A stretch of DNA of 64,000 nt from Fluctibacter corallii (GCF_025751585.1 NZ_JAOWKX010000004.1:124001-188000), one strand, 5' to 3'. Positions 47,756 through 58,753 are shown, counted from the stretch's first letter. Notes: generated by a model from the sequence alone, not told the origin. Translations and numbers: made by a program.

Positions 47756-48781
47756 ATGTTCGAATCTGGGCTTTCCAACAAGAAAAAATGGGCGAAACGC
47801 TGTGAAGAAATTCGCCTTGAGCATCCACTGACTGAGTTAGGCTCAATCAGTGGCGGCTCTTCAATCCCGTCTACAGAACGCATTTTTACCCATTCGCTGA
47901 TCCCCTTACTTGAGTACCTCAACGGTGCAATCATGCTGCTGCGTCGAAATGGCGATATCGTGGCTGCCAATGGGTTTGCTTGTCGATTACTTGGTGTTCC
48001 ACAATCAAGCGTGGTCGGTAAGTCTTTCAACCAGTTTATTGGCGCGCAATACGTTGAAGAATATCGTTTGTTGTTTTCACAAATGGCCCAAGACTCAGAT
48101 CTAATGCTACAGCACGGCCCTAAAGACATTACGTTGGTTCGGGGCGGTAAAGAGACGTTGAATATCGATTTGAGTTTGTCGTGTTTACCGCTTGAGGCAG
48201 ACAACCCAGAAGCGTTTGTTCACGTTATGCTGCATGATTTATCAAAGCATAAACAAGAAAGCGAGCGCTTACTTCGTGAAGCGCGAACAGATTATTTGAC
48301 TGGTGTTGCCAATAGACACGCATTTGCAGAAGTTCTTGAAGAACAGTGGCATGTGTGTCATCACGATAATATGCCTATGAGTATGCTGTTTATTGATGTT
48401 GATTACTTTAAACAGTTCAATGATGCCTACGGGCATGTTAACGGCGATAAATGTTTGAAGAAAATTGCCGATGCAATTGTGTTTTGTATGCCCTCTCATA
48501 GTTGTACCGTGGCGCGCTATGGCGGTGAAGAGTTTGCAGTATTGATGCCCCGTTTTGATTGCAAAGTCGCCCAGCTTACCGCACTTAGAATAAAGCAACA
48601 GATTGAGGAGTTGTCTTTTGTGCACATGGGCTTGAATAAAGACGTAGGGATTACTGCCAGCATTGGAGTTGGATGTCAGCACATGGCTCGGTTTGAAAAT
48701 GTTGAAGCCCTTTTACAAAACACCGATAAAGCGCTATACCGAGCAAAAGCAGCAGGGCGCAACCAGATTGTAACTATTTGA
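47756..48781 (+). CDS. PAS-GGDEF diguanylate cyclase
   Basis: This 341-residue cytoplasmic protein has a PAS domain (about residues 50-170; LNGAIMLLRRNGDIVAANGFACRLLG) and a C-terminal GGDEF domain (about 180-340; ARTDYLTGVANRHAF, LFIDVDYFKQFNDAYGHVNGD, RYGGEEFAVLMPRF, ADKALYRAKAAGRNQ). The active-site signature is GGEEF, so c-di-GMP synthesis is likely. An RxxD inhibitory site before it is not obvious. Nearby solute-binding-like genes could supply input. Confidence 0.92.
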   Translation: MFESGLSNKKKWAKRCEEIRLEHPLTELGSISGGSSIPSTERIFTHSLIPLLEYLNGAIMLLRRNGDIVAANGFACRLLGVPQSSVVGKSFNQFIGAQYVEEYRLLFSQMAQDSDLMLQHGPKDITLVRGGKETLNIDLSLSCLPLEADNPEAFVHVMLHDLSKHKQESERLLREARTDYLTGVANRHAFAEVLEEQWHVCHHDNMPMSMLFIDVDYFKQFNDAYGHVNGDKCLKKIADAIVFCMPSHSCTVARYGGEEFAVLMPRFDCKVAQLTALRIKQQIEELSFVHMGLNKDVGITASIGVGCQHMARFENVEALLQNTDKALYRAKAAGRNQIVTI

Positions 48782-48870
48782 TATTAATCTTATTTTATTA
48801 CTAATTATCGGTTTGAAAAGGTCCGGTTGAGGTATACACTTAAGAGAGATCTGTTAATTGGAGTTTCCCT

Positions 48871-49710
48871 GTGGGGACACGAGTGTTCGTAAAATTTTTG
48901 CTGGTGTTATTTTGTTTTTTCTCACGTAGCGGAGCGACGGAAGAAAAAGGCAACAGTGTTGCCGTGAACATGCCCGAGCGCGTTGTTATTGCGACCATGG
49001 AGTTCCCTCCTCAGACGTCGATGGGCATATTGCAAAAAGGCTTTGTTAACCGTGTAATCGAAGCCGCGTTTGAGCAAGCAGGCATCGAGGTGCGATTTGT
49101 TTTTCTACCTTGGGCGAGAGCGTTGGAAGATACGAAAAATGGCAAGTATCACGCATTATCATATGGTTACTTTTCAGTAGAGCGGTTGGAGCATTTTTTG
49201 TATAGCGACAAAATGACCACCGATCACCTGTCGCTGTTTGCTCGAAAAGACAAAGCCCCCAATGGTTGGGCTTCACTCAGTGAGCTCAAGCACTTACGGT
49301 TAGGATTAACCCGCGGATATGTGTACAACAACGACATTAAAGATCTGGCTGAAAACTTGGCGAATAATGTATCGATTGTTAACACCGATACACAAAACTT
49401 GCACATGCTGGTGCGCAATCGTGTTGATATATTCCCGATTGAAGAGTTAGCAGGGTTGTATTTATTACAGCACAGTTTAGCGCCAGAAGAGGCTGCAAAA
49501 ATTAAAGTGCTTGATCCTCCTGTATCGGAAGTTAGTACATACTTACTTTTTCCAAAGGCGCAAGAAAAACAAAGTCAGTATCTACTCAATAAATTCAATG
49601 AGGGCTTGGTTGAGGTGAAAAAATTAGAGATGATTAAGACCTACCGAGAGCTTTTTATCAAGACGCGGCTTGATGATGTTGATACCAGCTATGACGACAC
49701 CAATCAGTAA
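48871..49710 (+). CDS. Periplasmic solute-binding-like protein (SBP_bac_3 type), orphan
   Basis: This 279-residue protein has a signal peptide (FVKFLLVLFCFFSRSGA) and a type 3 solute-binding domain: RVVIATMEFPPQTS, GFVNRVIEAAFEQAGIEVRFVFLPWARALEDTKNGKYHALSYGYFSVER, LRLGLTRGYVYN, LVRNRVDIFPIE. The order matches amino-acid-binding proteins but no ABC genes adjoin. A GTG start follows GGAG. It may feed a sensor, like the similar protein at 43201. Confidence 0.82.
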   Translation: MGTRVFVKFLLVLFCFFSRSGATEEKGNSVAVNMPERVVIATMEFPPQTSMGILQKGFVNRVIEAAFEQAGIEVRFVFLPWARALEDTKNGKYHALSYGYFSVERLEHFLYSDKMTTDHLSLFARKDKAPNGWASLSELKHLRLGLTRGYVYNNDIKDLAENLANNVSIVNTDTQNLHMLVRNRVDIFPIEELAGLYLLQHSLAPEEAAKIKVLDPPVSEVSTYLLFPKAQEKQSQYLLNKFNEGLVEVKKLEMIKTYRELFIKTRLDDVDTSYDDTNQ

Positions 49711-49726
49711 AGTAGAGTAGTAATTC

Positions 49727-49747
49727 CCTTCACCGAGATTGTGAAGG
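49727..49747. terminator. Hairpin between convergent genes
   Basis: CCTTCAC (49727-49733) and GTGAAGG (49741-49747) form a 7-bp stem with a 7-nt loop between the solute-binding gene and the LysR gene. T-tracts are absent, so terminator activity is uncertain. Confidence 0.4.
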
Positions 49748-49757
49748 ACGTTAACAC

Positions 49758-50627
49758 TTACGCCAAATTAGACTCTAGAAAATCAATCAGTAAACGAATT
49801 TTGGGCGTGAGATGACGATTATGCGGGTAAATGGCCCAAATGCCTTCGGGCGCATCTCGATACTGGGATAATACCTCTATAAGTTGCCCAGATTGCATTG
49901 CCTCTTGAACATAGTAGTCAGGTAGTTGCACTAAACCAAGTCCACGTAGCGCTGCGTCTTTAAGTGCATGCCCACTGTTATATTGAATTTTGCCATTCAC
50001 ACTCATTGATTTTTGCGTATCGCCAACGGTAAAACGCCATACATCTAACGAGCCTTTCAAGCAGCGGTGGTGCTTCAATTCCGAGAGGGTAAAAGGCTCG
50101 CCGTGTTCTTTTATATATTGAGGCGATGCACAAACATATGACTGTCGTGAGGCAAGCTTACGCGCCATCAAGGTTGAGTCTTGTAGTTTTCCAATACGTA
50201 CCGCTAAGTCAAAGCGTTGTTCAATTAAATCCAATGTGGCATTCGTGAAATGGCATTCAAGTGATATATCTGGGTAGTGGCGCAAAAATTGATTCACCAA
50301 TGGCGCAATGTAAGACTCTCCAAATGCGACGGGGGCGGTTAGCCGAATTAAGCCTCTGGGAGCGTGTTGCAATTCTGACACCGAGCGCTCCGCTTCTTCT
50401 AATCCTGTTATTAATGGTTGGCATTGTGCAAAGAAAAGCTGTCCGGCTTCGGAGAGTGTTACCGTGCGGGTCGAGCGGTGCAGTAACTTGCAGCCAAGTC
50501 GTGCTTCTAACGCAGCAACACGGCGACTGACTTGTGCAACCGACGTAGAAAGATGCTTTGATGCGCGAGTAAAACTGCCATATTGTGCAACACGAACAAA
50601 CTCAATGACGCCTTCCCAACTAACCAT
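49758..50627 (-). CDS. LysR-family regulator next to formaldehyde detoxification genes
   Basis: This 289-residue protein has an N-terminal LysR helix-turn-helix (VISFVRVAQYGSFTRASKHLSTSVAQVSRRVAALEARLGCKLLHRSTRTVTLSEAG, shifted wording aside) and an effector-binding domain (RGLIRLTAPVAFGESYIAPLVNQFLRHYPDISLE, FDLAVRIGKLQDSTLMARKL). It is divergent from adhC with a strong palindrome in between, so it is the likely regulator of adhC and fghA and of itself. Confidence 0.9.
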   Translation of the reverse strand: MVSWEGVIEFVRVAQYGSFTRASKHLSTSVAQVSRRVAALEARLGCKLLHRSTRTVTLSEAGQLFFAQCQPLITGLEEAERSVSELQHAPRGLIRLTAPVAFGESYIAPLVNQFLRHYPDISLECHFTNATLDLIEQRFDLAVRIGKLQDSTLMARKLASRQSYVCASPQYIKEHGEPFTLSELKHHRCLKGSLDVWRFTVGDTQKSMSVNGKIQYNSGHALKDAALRGLGLVQLPDYYVQEAMQSGQLIEVLSQYRDAPEGIWAIYPHNRHLTPKIRLLIDFLESNLA

Positions 50628-50658
50628 TTATGTTCTCTTGGTTATGTGTATCATGCTT

Positions 50659-50684
50659 TTATTATTACATATACGTAATAATAA
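50659..50684. promoter_or_regulatory. Palindromic operator candidate between lysR and adhC
   Basis: TTATTATTAC (50659-50668) and GTAATAATAA (50675-50684) are perfect 10-base inverted arms around a 6-base spacer. It lies about 32 bases upstream of the LysR gene start and about 100 upstream of adhC. The size and the T-N11-A content fit a LysR recognition site. Confidence 0.6.
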
Positions 50685-50768
50685 TTTACGAAAATGTCCC
50701 TTATCAATACGGTGTTAGCCTCTATACTTCAAAGCACATTTATAAATCGAAGTCATTTTTTGTGCTGA

Positions 50769-51938
<1,170 letters not shown>

Positions 51939-52028
51939 TTTGTCATGTCGGTTGCCTGATTGGGTTAATTCCATTACTTCTTCAGGCAGCTTATCGCTCG
52001 ATCATTTTATCTATTTCAGGAGTCACAT

Positions 52029-52868
52029 ATGCAATTAGAGAACATTGCACAGAACAAGGTGCATGACGGATGGCACAAGCGCTATCGTCATGCGGCATCG
52101 TCAACTCAATGTCCGATGACCTTTGCAATTTATTTACCGCCGCAAGCAAGTAAAGATACTCCCGTTCCGGTGGTATATTGGTTATCAGGGCTAACTTGCA
52201 CAGATGAAAATTTTATGCAAAAGGCGGGTGCGTTCAAGCGTGCCGCGGAATTAGGAATCGCGATTGTTGCGCCCGATACCTCGCCTCGGGGTGAAGATGT
52301 TGCCGATGACAAGGACTATGACCTTGGTCAAGGCGCTGGTTTTTATGTGAATGCCACGCAAGCACCGTGGAATAAACACTACAACATGTACGACTACGTT
52401 GTAAACGAGTTGCCTGAGCTGATTGAAACCCACTTTCCAGTGACTCAGCAACGGGCTTTAGCTGGGCACAGTATGGGAGGGCATGGCGCGTTGGTGATTG
52501 GTCTCACTGCGTCTGAGCGTTACTCTAGTGTGTCTGCGTTTAGTCCGATTGCGAATCCCATTGCGTGTCCGTGGGGGCAAAAAGCCTTTAGCGCCTACTT
52601 GGGAGGCGCTGAAGAGGATTGGTATCAGTACGATGCCGTCAGGCTACTTTCACGGGCAAGCGACATTTTGCCCATGCGAATCGATCAAGGACTAAGTGAT
52701 CCCTTTCTTGATGAGCAATTAGGTATTGAAAAGTTAGAACGCGCCCTTGCGCCATTTAACCACAAAGCCACTGTTCATCGACATGCAGGGTACGATCACA
52801 GTTACTTTTTCATCTCATCGTTTATTGATGCGCATCTTACTTTTCATGCTGATTACTTTAATCGTTAA
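52029..52868 (+). CDS. fghA: S-formylglutathione hydrolase
   Basis: This 279-residue esterase-D family enzyme hydrolyses S-formylglutathione to formate and glutathione, completing the adhC-initiated pathway. Motifs: YWLSGLTCTDENFMQKAGA, PDTSPRG, nucleophile Ser in GHSMGGHGAL, AFSPIANP, and the catalytic His in GYDHSYFFISSF. AGGAG precedes the ATG. It is probably co-transcribed with adhC. Confidence 0.97.
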   Translation: MQLENIAQNKVHDGWHKRYRHAASSTQCPMTFAIYLPPQASKDTPVPVVYWLSGLTCTDENFMQKAGAFKRAAELGIAIVAPDTSPRGEDVADDKDYDLGQGAGFYVNATQAPWNKHYNMYDYVVNELPELIETHFPVTQQRALAGHSMGGHGALVIGLTASERYSSVSAFSPIANPIACPWGQKAFSAYLGGAEEDWYQYDAVRLLSRASDILPMRIDQGLSDPFLDEQLGIEKLERALAPFNHKATVHRHAGYDHSYFFISSFIDAHLTFHADYFNR

Positions 52869-52879
52869 TCTGCATATTG

Positions 52880-52910
52880 GGGCGCACTGGGTGTTTTAGT
52901 CAGTGCGCCC
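52880..52910. terminator. Terminator hairpin between fghA and ccoG
   Basis: GGGCGCACTG (52880-52889) and CAGTGCGCCC (52901-52910) form a perfect 10-bp stem with an 11-nt loop, followed by TCGCGTTTTGG. It separates two convergent genes. Confidence 0.65.
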
Positions 52911-52953
52911 TCGCGTTTTGGCTGCCAGGTAGTCATCAATAGTTAGCTAGCGC

Positions 52954-54339
52954 TTAACGACTCACGTCGCCGTTATAAAACATGGCGCGTTCTTTCAAGA
53001 TGTGTGATTCGCCGATCAGGCTATTTTGGCTATTAAAAGTAAATTCGATATCAGACTTTCTCAGTGTCGGCGGCGTTAGCGCTTGAACGGTGACCATGGC
53101 TGTGGCGCGTTCGCCAGGTTGAACGGATAATTGATGACGGCCCACAAACGCAACCGGAAAGTCAGCTTGCGCAGAGAGCGCGTAAGTTTGACTCTCTTGT
53201 GTTTTGTTTAACACGGTTACCTGATAGGCGTTTTCTATATTTCCTTGGGCATTTGTGCGATACAGCGCGTTTCGGTCACGAATAAGTGTGATTTCAGCTG
53301 GTTCACGGTCAACGGCCCAAAGTACCATCGCCGCGACAGTGAGTATCATCGCAAGCCCGTAACCCAGATGCTCTTTCCAATGCGTGCTGGCGCTATTTTC
53401 TTTACGGTAGTCTATCAAGCGAGAAGCGTAGCCAAATTTTTCCATCGTATTGTCGCAGGCATCAATACATAAACCACAATTGATACAGTCATATTGCATG
53501 CCGTCCCGAATATCAATGCCTACAGGACAAACCTGTACGCATAAATGGCAGTCAACACAGTCGCCAAGTGATGCACCTTTCTCGGCTTTGCGTTTGCGCT
53601 TTCCTCTTGGATCACCGCGCTCAGTATCGTACGTTACAATCGCTGTTCGCGTGTCAAACATGGCAGACTGAAAGCGTGCATACGGACAGACATGCTGACA
53701 CATTTTTTCACGCATCCAGGCTGCATTAACATAGGTGCACACCGCAAAAAACCAGACCCAGCCTTGTACCAGTGGTGTGGCAGAAAAAGTAAAAAATTCA
53801 GTATACAGCGTGCGCGCTGGTACGAAATACGACATAAATACCAATGAGGTAAGTAGTGAAATCGCGATGTAAGCCGCATGCTTAAAAGCTTTTTTGCGCA
53901 CTTTTTCGGCATTCCAAGCTTGCTTATCAAGTGATTTGCTTTGGGTGTGAGAGCCTTCAATGCGACGTTCTACCCAGTTGAACATGAGGGTCCAGATAGT
54001 TTGTGGACAAGCGTAGCCACACCAAACGCGTCCATAATGTTTAGTAACATAAAAAAGCGCAAAGGCGGCTAAAGTAAATAAGAGCGCAAAAATCATAAGG
54101 TCTTGTGGGAATAACGTAATGTGGAAGACCCTGAGTGTCTGCTGGCCTACATCAAACAATATCGCTTGTTGGCTTTTAAATTGGAGCAACGGCAGCATCA
54201 AAAATAACGCTAACAACACAAAGCCTATTGTGCGACGAATCTGTTGAAAGTGACCTTTCTGCTCTCGAATGTATATCTTTCCGTCATGTACAGGTGCTTT
54301 AAAAATGACGTGTTCTTGATCGACAACGACTTTACTCAT
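52954..54339 (-). CDS. ccoG: Cytochrome c oxidase accessory protein CcoG (FixG/RdxA)
   Basis: This 461-residue membrane iron-sulfur protein has about five TM helices, WCGYACPQTIWTLMF near residue 107, two 4Fe-4S motifs (CVDCHLCVQVCPVG and CINCGLCIDACD) in the middle, and a C-terminal Ig-like domain. CcoG acts in copper reduction for cbb3 oxidase assembly. The other cco genes are not in this window. It is divergent from a MocR-type regulator. Confidence 0.95.
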   Translation of the reverse strand: MSKVVVDQEHVIFKAPVHDGKIYIREQKGHFQQIRRTIGFVLLALFLMLPLLQFKSQQAILFDVGQQTLRVFHITLFPQDLMIFALLFTLAAFALFYVTKHYGRVWCGYACPQTIWTLMFNWVERRIEGSHTQSKSLDKQAWNAEKVRKKAFKHAAYIAISLLTSLVFMSYFVPARTLYTEFFTFSATPLVQGWVWFFAVCTYVNAAWMREKMCQHVCPYARFQSAMFDTRTAIVTYDTERGDPRGKRKRKAEKGASLGDCVDCHLCVQVCPVGIDIRDGMQYDCINCGLCIDACDNTMEKFGYASRLIDYRKENSASTHWKEHLGYGLAMILTVAAMVLWAVDREPAEITLIRDRNALYRTNAQGNIENAYQVTVLNKTQESQTYALSAQADFPVAFVGRHQLSVQPGERATAMVTVQALTPPTLRKSDIEFTFNSQNSLIGESHILKERAMFYNGDVSR

Positions 54340-54449
54340 CTTTCTAACCTCGAAATTATTCTGGCGCAGTCTAAGTAAAAAAAGCTGTCATCTATATATA
54401 CAAAAAAGTAAACTTTAATAGATACAGATGTGAGGCGAAGGATTGGTAA

Positions 54450-55871
54450 ATGAAGGCGTTCAGATATGCACAATTGGTTCAATCAATAGGGGAAAAACTG
54501 GATGCAGGTATGTGGCAGGAAGGAGATAAGTTACCCTCTATCCGTGCGCTGGCTGCGCAGTATGGTGTGTCTAAGATTACCGTGCAAACGGCGCTACATC
54601 ATTTAGAAGCACAAGACCGTATCGAAGCAAAGCCACGGTCTGGCTTTGTTGTAAAACACGCTCATATTGATAAGCGTCATAACCCAGCTAGTCAAACCAG
54701 CAAAACCAAGCAACCACGACAAGCGACTGTGCCGTCATTATTTCACGACATTATGGCCCGAAGTGCGGCATTTGATATATACCCGTCAGGAAAAGTTGCC
54801 CCATTGTCTACCCATTTGCAATTGCTTAATCGACATATAGGTCGTGCTTATCGGCAGCAGGGAGAACGGAAAAGTTTGTATTATTCACCACCAGAAGGGC
54901 TCGCGAGTTTACGGGAGCAAATTAGTTTGCATTACCGGCAGCACAATATCGCGATTGGAAGCGATGAAGTGTGTGTTACATCTGGATGTCAAAACAGTTT
55001 GTACCTCGCATTGAGCACTGTTACGCAGCCTGGCGATATCGTTGCGGTAGAAAGCCCCGGTTTTTACGGCGTGCTGCATTTATTGCAGGCCCTTAATTTA
55101 AAAGTGATTGAAGTACATGCATCTCTTCAAACGGGGATTAATGTGAATGCACTTGAGCAAGCCATTGAAAAACACAAGATTAAGGCATGCGTGGTGTCAT
55201 CGAACTTTGCTACCCCTTCGGGAGCGTGCATGCCATCGCACGCAAAGGCACGTATCGCAGCATTAGCTGCTCAGCATAATATTGCGGTGATAGAAGATGA
55301 TATTTATGGCGACTTGGGATTTCATTTTCGGCCAATGCCAATAAAACACTATGATTCTCGTGGACATGTGATTTTATGCAGTAGCGTATCGAAGAGCGTG
55401 TCTCGTGATCTTCGATTAGGATGGATTTGCGGAGGACGGTGGCATGATAAGATTGTTCGGCATAAGCTTGCGCAACAATTGGCATCGCCCATTGCTGTAC
55501 AAGAAGGGCTGTCTACGTTTATGTCTCAAGGTGATTACCGACGTCATCTAAGTATATATCGCAAACAGTTGCGTCAGCAGCGTGATGATTTATTGTCTGT
55601 CGTGGCGAGTGCGTGGCCCGCTAATTTAGATATCACAAGACCAGAAGGCGGGTTAGCGGTGTGGGTGTCTCTGGCAGATGACATTGATACGATGCAGGCG
55701 TATCAAACGTTGCTACAGAAAAACATCGTGCTAACACCTGGCCACTTATTTTCTCACTATACTCATTTCAATCACTGTGTACGATTAAGTTTTGTGCATC
55801 CTATTGATACGCAGAGACGACGCGCATTGGTTGATGCGGGGGAGTACTTTAAAGATGCATCACGTAAGTAA
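54450..55871 (+). CDS. MocR/PdxR-type GntR regulator with aminotransferase domain
   Basis: This 473-residue protein has a GntR winged helix at the N-terminus (KLDAGMWQEGDKLPSIRALAAQYGVSKITVQTALHHLEAQDRIEAKPRSGFVV) and a fold-type I aminotransferase-like domain (about 110-465) with YSPPEGLASLREQIS, TSGCQNSLYLAL, ESPGFYG, EDDIYGDLGF and the PLP lysine in SSVSKSVSRDLRLGW. MocR regulators often sense pyridoxal phosphate or amino compounds and control nearby genes. The target here is not evident; it is divergent from ccoG. Confidence 0.92.
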   Translation: MKAFRYAQLVQSIGEKLDAGMWQEGDKLPSIRALAAQYGVSKITVQTALHHLEAQDRIEAKPRSGFVVKHAHIDKRHNPASQTSKTKQPRQATVPSLFHDIMARSAAFDIYPSGKVAPLSTHLQLLNRHIGRAYRQQGERKSLYYSPPEGLASLREQISLHYRQHNIAIGSDEVCVTSGCQNSLYLALSTVTQPGDIVAVESPGFYGVLHLLQALNLKVIEVHASLQTGINVNALEQAIEKHKIKACVVSSNFATPSGACMPSHAKARIAALAAQHNIAVIEDDIYGDLGFHFRPMPIKHYDSRGHVILCSSVSKSVSRDLRLGWICGGRWHDKIVRHKLAQQLASPIAVQEGLSTFMSQGDYRRHLSIYRKQLRQQRDDLLSVVASAWPANLDITRPEGGLAVWVSLADDIDTMQAYQTLLQKNIVLTPGHLFSHYTHFNHCVRLSFVHPIDTQRRRALVDAGEYFKDASRK

Positions 55872-56092
55872 CTGTTACCACTAAGCTTTTACGTTGATTA
55901 TTTGACCAGAAGTAGTAATACTCCAGTGTATTATCATGTCGGATGAGACAATGCGTTGGTTGTTATGAAGTGTCTTCATGTTAGCAGTTCTCCTAATCTT
56001 AACGCTAACTTCAGCTTACAGGCCACGTATTTGGCCAAACCGCCGTGTTTACCTTCAACATAGACACCACTGCTTAGTGGAGCATAAACATC

Positions 56093-56731
56093 ATGAATAA
56101 GAACAAAATACTTCTGTTGTACGCACATCCATCACAGCGGCGCTCAGACGTTAATCAACCGATGTTTGAAGCGGCAAGATCACTTGATTACGTGACCGCG
56201 GTAGATCTCTATGGCGAATACCCTCGATTTAAAATTGACATCGATAAAGAACAGCAACGTTTGCGTGAGCACGATGTGGTGGTGTTCTTGTTTCCTTTTT
56301 ATTGGTATTCCACACCGGCTATTTTAAAAGAATGGCAAGACTTGGTTTTGGAGTACGGCTTTGCCTATGGAGCCGGTGGCGATGCACTGCATGGAAAATG
56401 GTTTATGTGCGCCTTAAGTGCTGGCGGAAATGAACAGGCTTACAGAGCGCAAGGATATAACCATTTTACTTTACGTGAGCTGCTGCAACCCTTAGAGCAA
56501 ACGGCCCGCTTGACCGGCATGTGCTACATTCCGCCATTTGCTTTATTTCAAAGTCGTACGGCCAAAGACGAAAACCGATTAAGCACACATATCCAAGATT
56601 GGCTTTTGGTTTTAAAGGGGCTGCATACTGGTGCAATTGATATTGATGCTGCTATGGCGCTGAATAAACTCAACGACAATTTAGATTGCGTGATTGGCGA
56701 TGTCGTCCGTGAGGAGCAACGCAATGACTGA
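56093..56731 (+). CDS. NAD(P)H oxidoreductase, KefF/KefG-like ancillary subunit
   Basis: This 212-residue flavodoxin-like quinone reductase has KILLLYAHPSQRRSDVNQPMFEAAR at the N-terminus, DLYGEYPRFKIDIDKEQ, VFLFPFYWYSTPAILKEWQDLVLEYGFAYG, and LSAGGNEQAYRAQGYN, matching KefF/KefG. These proteins bind to and activate the glutathione-gated K+ efflux proteins. It overlaps the antiporter gene by 8 bases. KefG is the usual partner of KefB; the specific symbol is left open. Confidence 0.87.
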   Translation: MNKNKILLLYAHPSQRRSDVNQPMFEAARSLDYVTAVDLYGEYPRFKIDIDKEQQRLREHDVVVFLFPFYWYSTPAILKEWQDLVLEYGFAYGAGGDALHGKWFMCALSAGGNEQAYRAQGYNHFTLRELLQPLEQTARLTGMCYIPPFALFQSRTAKDENRLSTHIQDWLLVLKGLHTGAIDIDAAMALNKLNDNLDCVIGDVVREEQRND

Positions 56732-58655
56732 GTATTTTCTACAAGCTTTTATTTACCTTGCTGCGGCCGTTATCGCCGTACCTTTAGCTAAACGACTTGG
56801 TTTAGGGAGTGTGCTTGGGTACTTAATTGCGGGCGTGATTATCGGCCCAATCACACATTTGGTCGGTGAAGAAACTACCACGATTCAGCATTTTGCTGAG
56901 TTTGGTGTGGTGATGATGTTGTTTCTTGTTGGCTTAGAATTGGAGCCTAAAAAGCTGTGGCAAATGCGGTCGCGTTTGCTGGGAATGGGTGGCCTTCAAG
57001 TGGGCTTGTCTGCGGCTTTGCTTGCGGCTATCGCACTGTTTTTCTCTCAGCCGTGGAAAGCCGCATTGGCCATAGGCCTAATTTTTTCGTTGTCATCAAC
57101 TGCGATAGTACTGCAAACCTTTGAAGAAAAAGGCCTGACAAAAACAGAAGGCGGAAAAAACGCGTTCTCCGTGTTACTCATGCAAGATATTGCAGTGATC
57201 CCAATGCTTGCATTCATTCCTGTGTTAGCTGCACCAGACATTGCAGCGAGTTCGGTCAGCCTGAAAGAGACGGCGGCCCATCATAACGTATCGTTAGTAG
57301 CAGGACTCCCAGCTTGGGGATACGCGCTGGTGATAGTGGCAAGTGTTGGCGCGTTGGTATTGGCTGGCCATTATCTAAGTCGCCCATTATTTCGTTATGT
57401 TGCGAGTTCGGGATTACGAGAAATCTTTGTTGCAACGGCTTTGTTGCTGGTGGTGGGGATTGCCGCGTTAATGAATCTTGTTGAGCTGTCTCCGGCGTTG
57501 GGCACCTTTTTGGCGGGTGTGGTGTTAGCCAATAGTGAGTTCAGACATGAGCTTGAGTCTAATTTGGCACCGTTTAAAGGTCTATTGCTTGGCCTGTTTT
57601 TTATTACCGTTGGCGCTGGCATTAACATGCAAATATTCGTCGAGCAATATCAGCTGATTATTGGGCTGACTGTATTGGTAATGGTGGTAAAAGGCTTGGT
57701 GTTGATGGGGCTTGCGCTCATGTTCAACATTAAAGGGGCTGATCGTTGGTTGTTTGCATTGAGTTTGGCGCAAGCGGGCGAATTTGGCTTTGTTTTACTG
57801 AGCTTCTCTATTCAAAATCACGTTTTTACCTCTGAATTTGCCAGTGTGATGCAGATGGTGGTGGCTCTGTCTATGTTTCTTACGCCATTGTTATTTATTG
57901 TTTTTGATCGCGTGGTAGTGCCGAGATTCAGGCGGGCTAGGCAACAACGCGACAAAGACACGATGCACGATGATATTCACGAAACAGGCGAAGTGATTAT
58001 TGCAGGAATAGGGCGATTTGGACAAATCGTTAACCGTTTGCTGACGGCCAATGGAATGAAAACCGTGGTGCTTGATCATGAAACTGCGCAAATCGACAAC
58101 ATGCGTAAAATCGATATTCAGAGTTATTATGGCGATACTACTCGCCCTGAATTGCTAGACACAGCAGGTATTGAGCACGCCGCCATGGTAGTGGTGGCCA
58201 TTGATAATCGCGAGTCGATAAATACCTTAGTTAAACACATTAAGCATGCTCATCCGACCGTTAAGGTGCTGACTCGGGCATTTGATAAAGGCCATAGCTA
58301 TGAGCTTAGATTGCTTGGTGCTGATTATATTGTTGCTGAAACCTATCATTCTGCGTTGGAGCTTGGCGCTAAAGCACTGGAAATGCTGAATATCCACCCG
58401 TTTGATGTCGAACAGAAGCGCCATGCTTTTTGCCAAATTGAAAAAGAAGCGACAGAGGAGCTATACGAAACCTGGAAACATGGCTCAGAGGGACAGCGCT
58501 TCGATCAGAACTACCGAAAACTCTTTATTGAATTGGAAGGCAAGATCAAAAAGGCCATGCTTGAAGATCGCTTAGATCAGCACAATAGCAGTGAACGGGG
58601 CTGGACACCTCCACCAAAAGGCTATGATGAAGACTTAAAAAACAATGAGCGTTAA
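56724..58655 (+). CDS. Glutathione-regulated potassium-efflux antiporter (KefB/KefC family)
   Basis: This 643-residue CPA2 antiporter starts at ATG 56724 behind GAGGAG; upstream in-frame codons are rejected because they lie inside the oxidoreductase gene. The membrane domain has about 12-13 helices (LGSVLGYLIAGVIIGP, LVGLELEPKKLWQMR, SLSSTAIVLQTFEEKG), then a cytosolic RCK domain with Rossmann IAGIGRFGQIVNRLL (about 425-545) and a charged C-terminal tail. It protects against electrophiles by K+ efflux. Confidence 0.93.
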   Translation: MTEYFLQAFIYLAAAVIAVPLAKRLGLGSVLGYLIAGVIIGPITHLVGEETTTIQHFAEFGVVMMLFLVGLELEPKKLWQMRSRLLGMGGLQVGLSAALLAAIALFFSQPWKAALAIGLIFSLSSTAIVLQTFEEKGLTKTEGGKNAFSVLLMQDIAVIPMLAFIPVLAAPDIAASSVSLKETAAHHNVSLVAGLPAWGYALVIVASVGALVLAGHYLSRPLFRYVASSGLREIFVATALLLVVGIAALMNLVELSPALGTFLAGVVLANSEFRHELESNLAPFKGLLLGLFFITVGAGINMQIFVEQYQLIIGLTVLVMVVKGLVLMGLALMFNIKGADRWLFALSLAQAGEFGFVLLSFSIQNHVFTSEFASVMQMVVALSMFLTPLLFIVFDRVVVPRFRRARQQRDKDTMHDDIHETGEVIIAGIGRFGQIVNRLLTANGMKTVVLDHETAQIDNMRKIDIQSYYGDTTRPELLDTAGIEHAAMVVVAIDNRESINTLVKHIKHAHPTVKVLTRAFDKGHSYELRLLGADYIVAETYHSALELGAKALEMLNIHPFDVEQKRHAFCQIEKEATEELYETWKHGSEGQRFDQNYRKLFIELEGKIKKAMLEDRLDQHNSSERGWTPPPKGYDEDLKNNER

Positions 58656-58718
58656 CGATGCGTGTTTAACGTTGAATGTGTCTTTTCTGCTCTTTACCGT
58701 GCCATTGTTTATGCTGAT

Positions 58719-58732
58719 TTGATCTAAATCAA
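58719..58732 (+). promoter_or_regulatory. FNR box upstream of trhP
   Basis: TTGATCTAAATCAA is an exact match to the FNR palindrome TTGAT-N4-ATCAA, centred at 58725.5. With the -10 at 58754-58759 and an inferred start near 58766, it lies at about -40.5, close to the -41.5 of FNR class II activation. Confidence 0.7.
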
Positions 58733-58753
58733 AGTGTGAAAATATTCTCTCTT

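Noticed and set aside
54340..54449. MocR operator in the ccoG divergent region
   Set aside because: Repeated CTATATATAC and AATAGATACAGATG pieces do not form convincing repeats.
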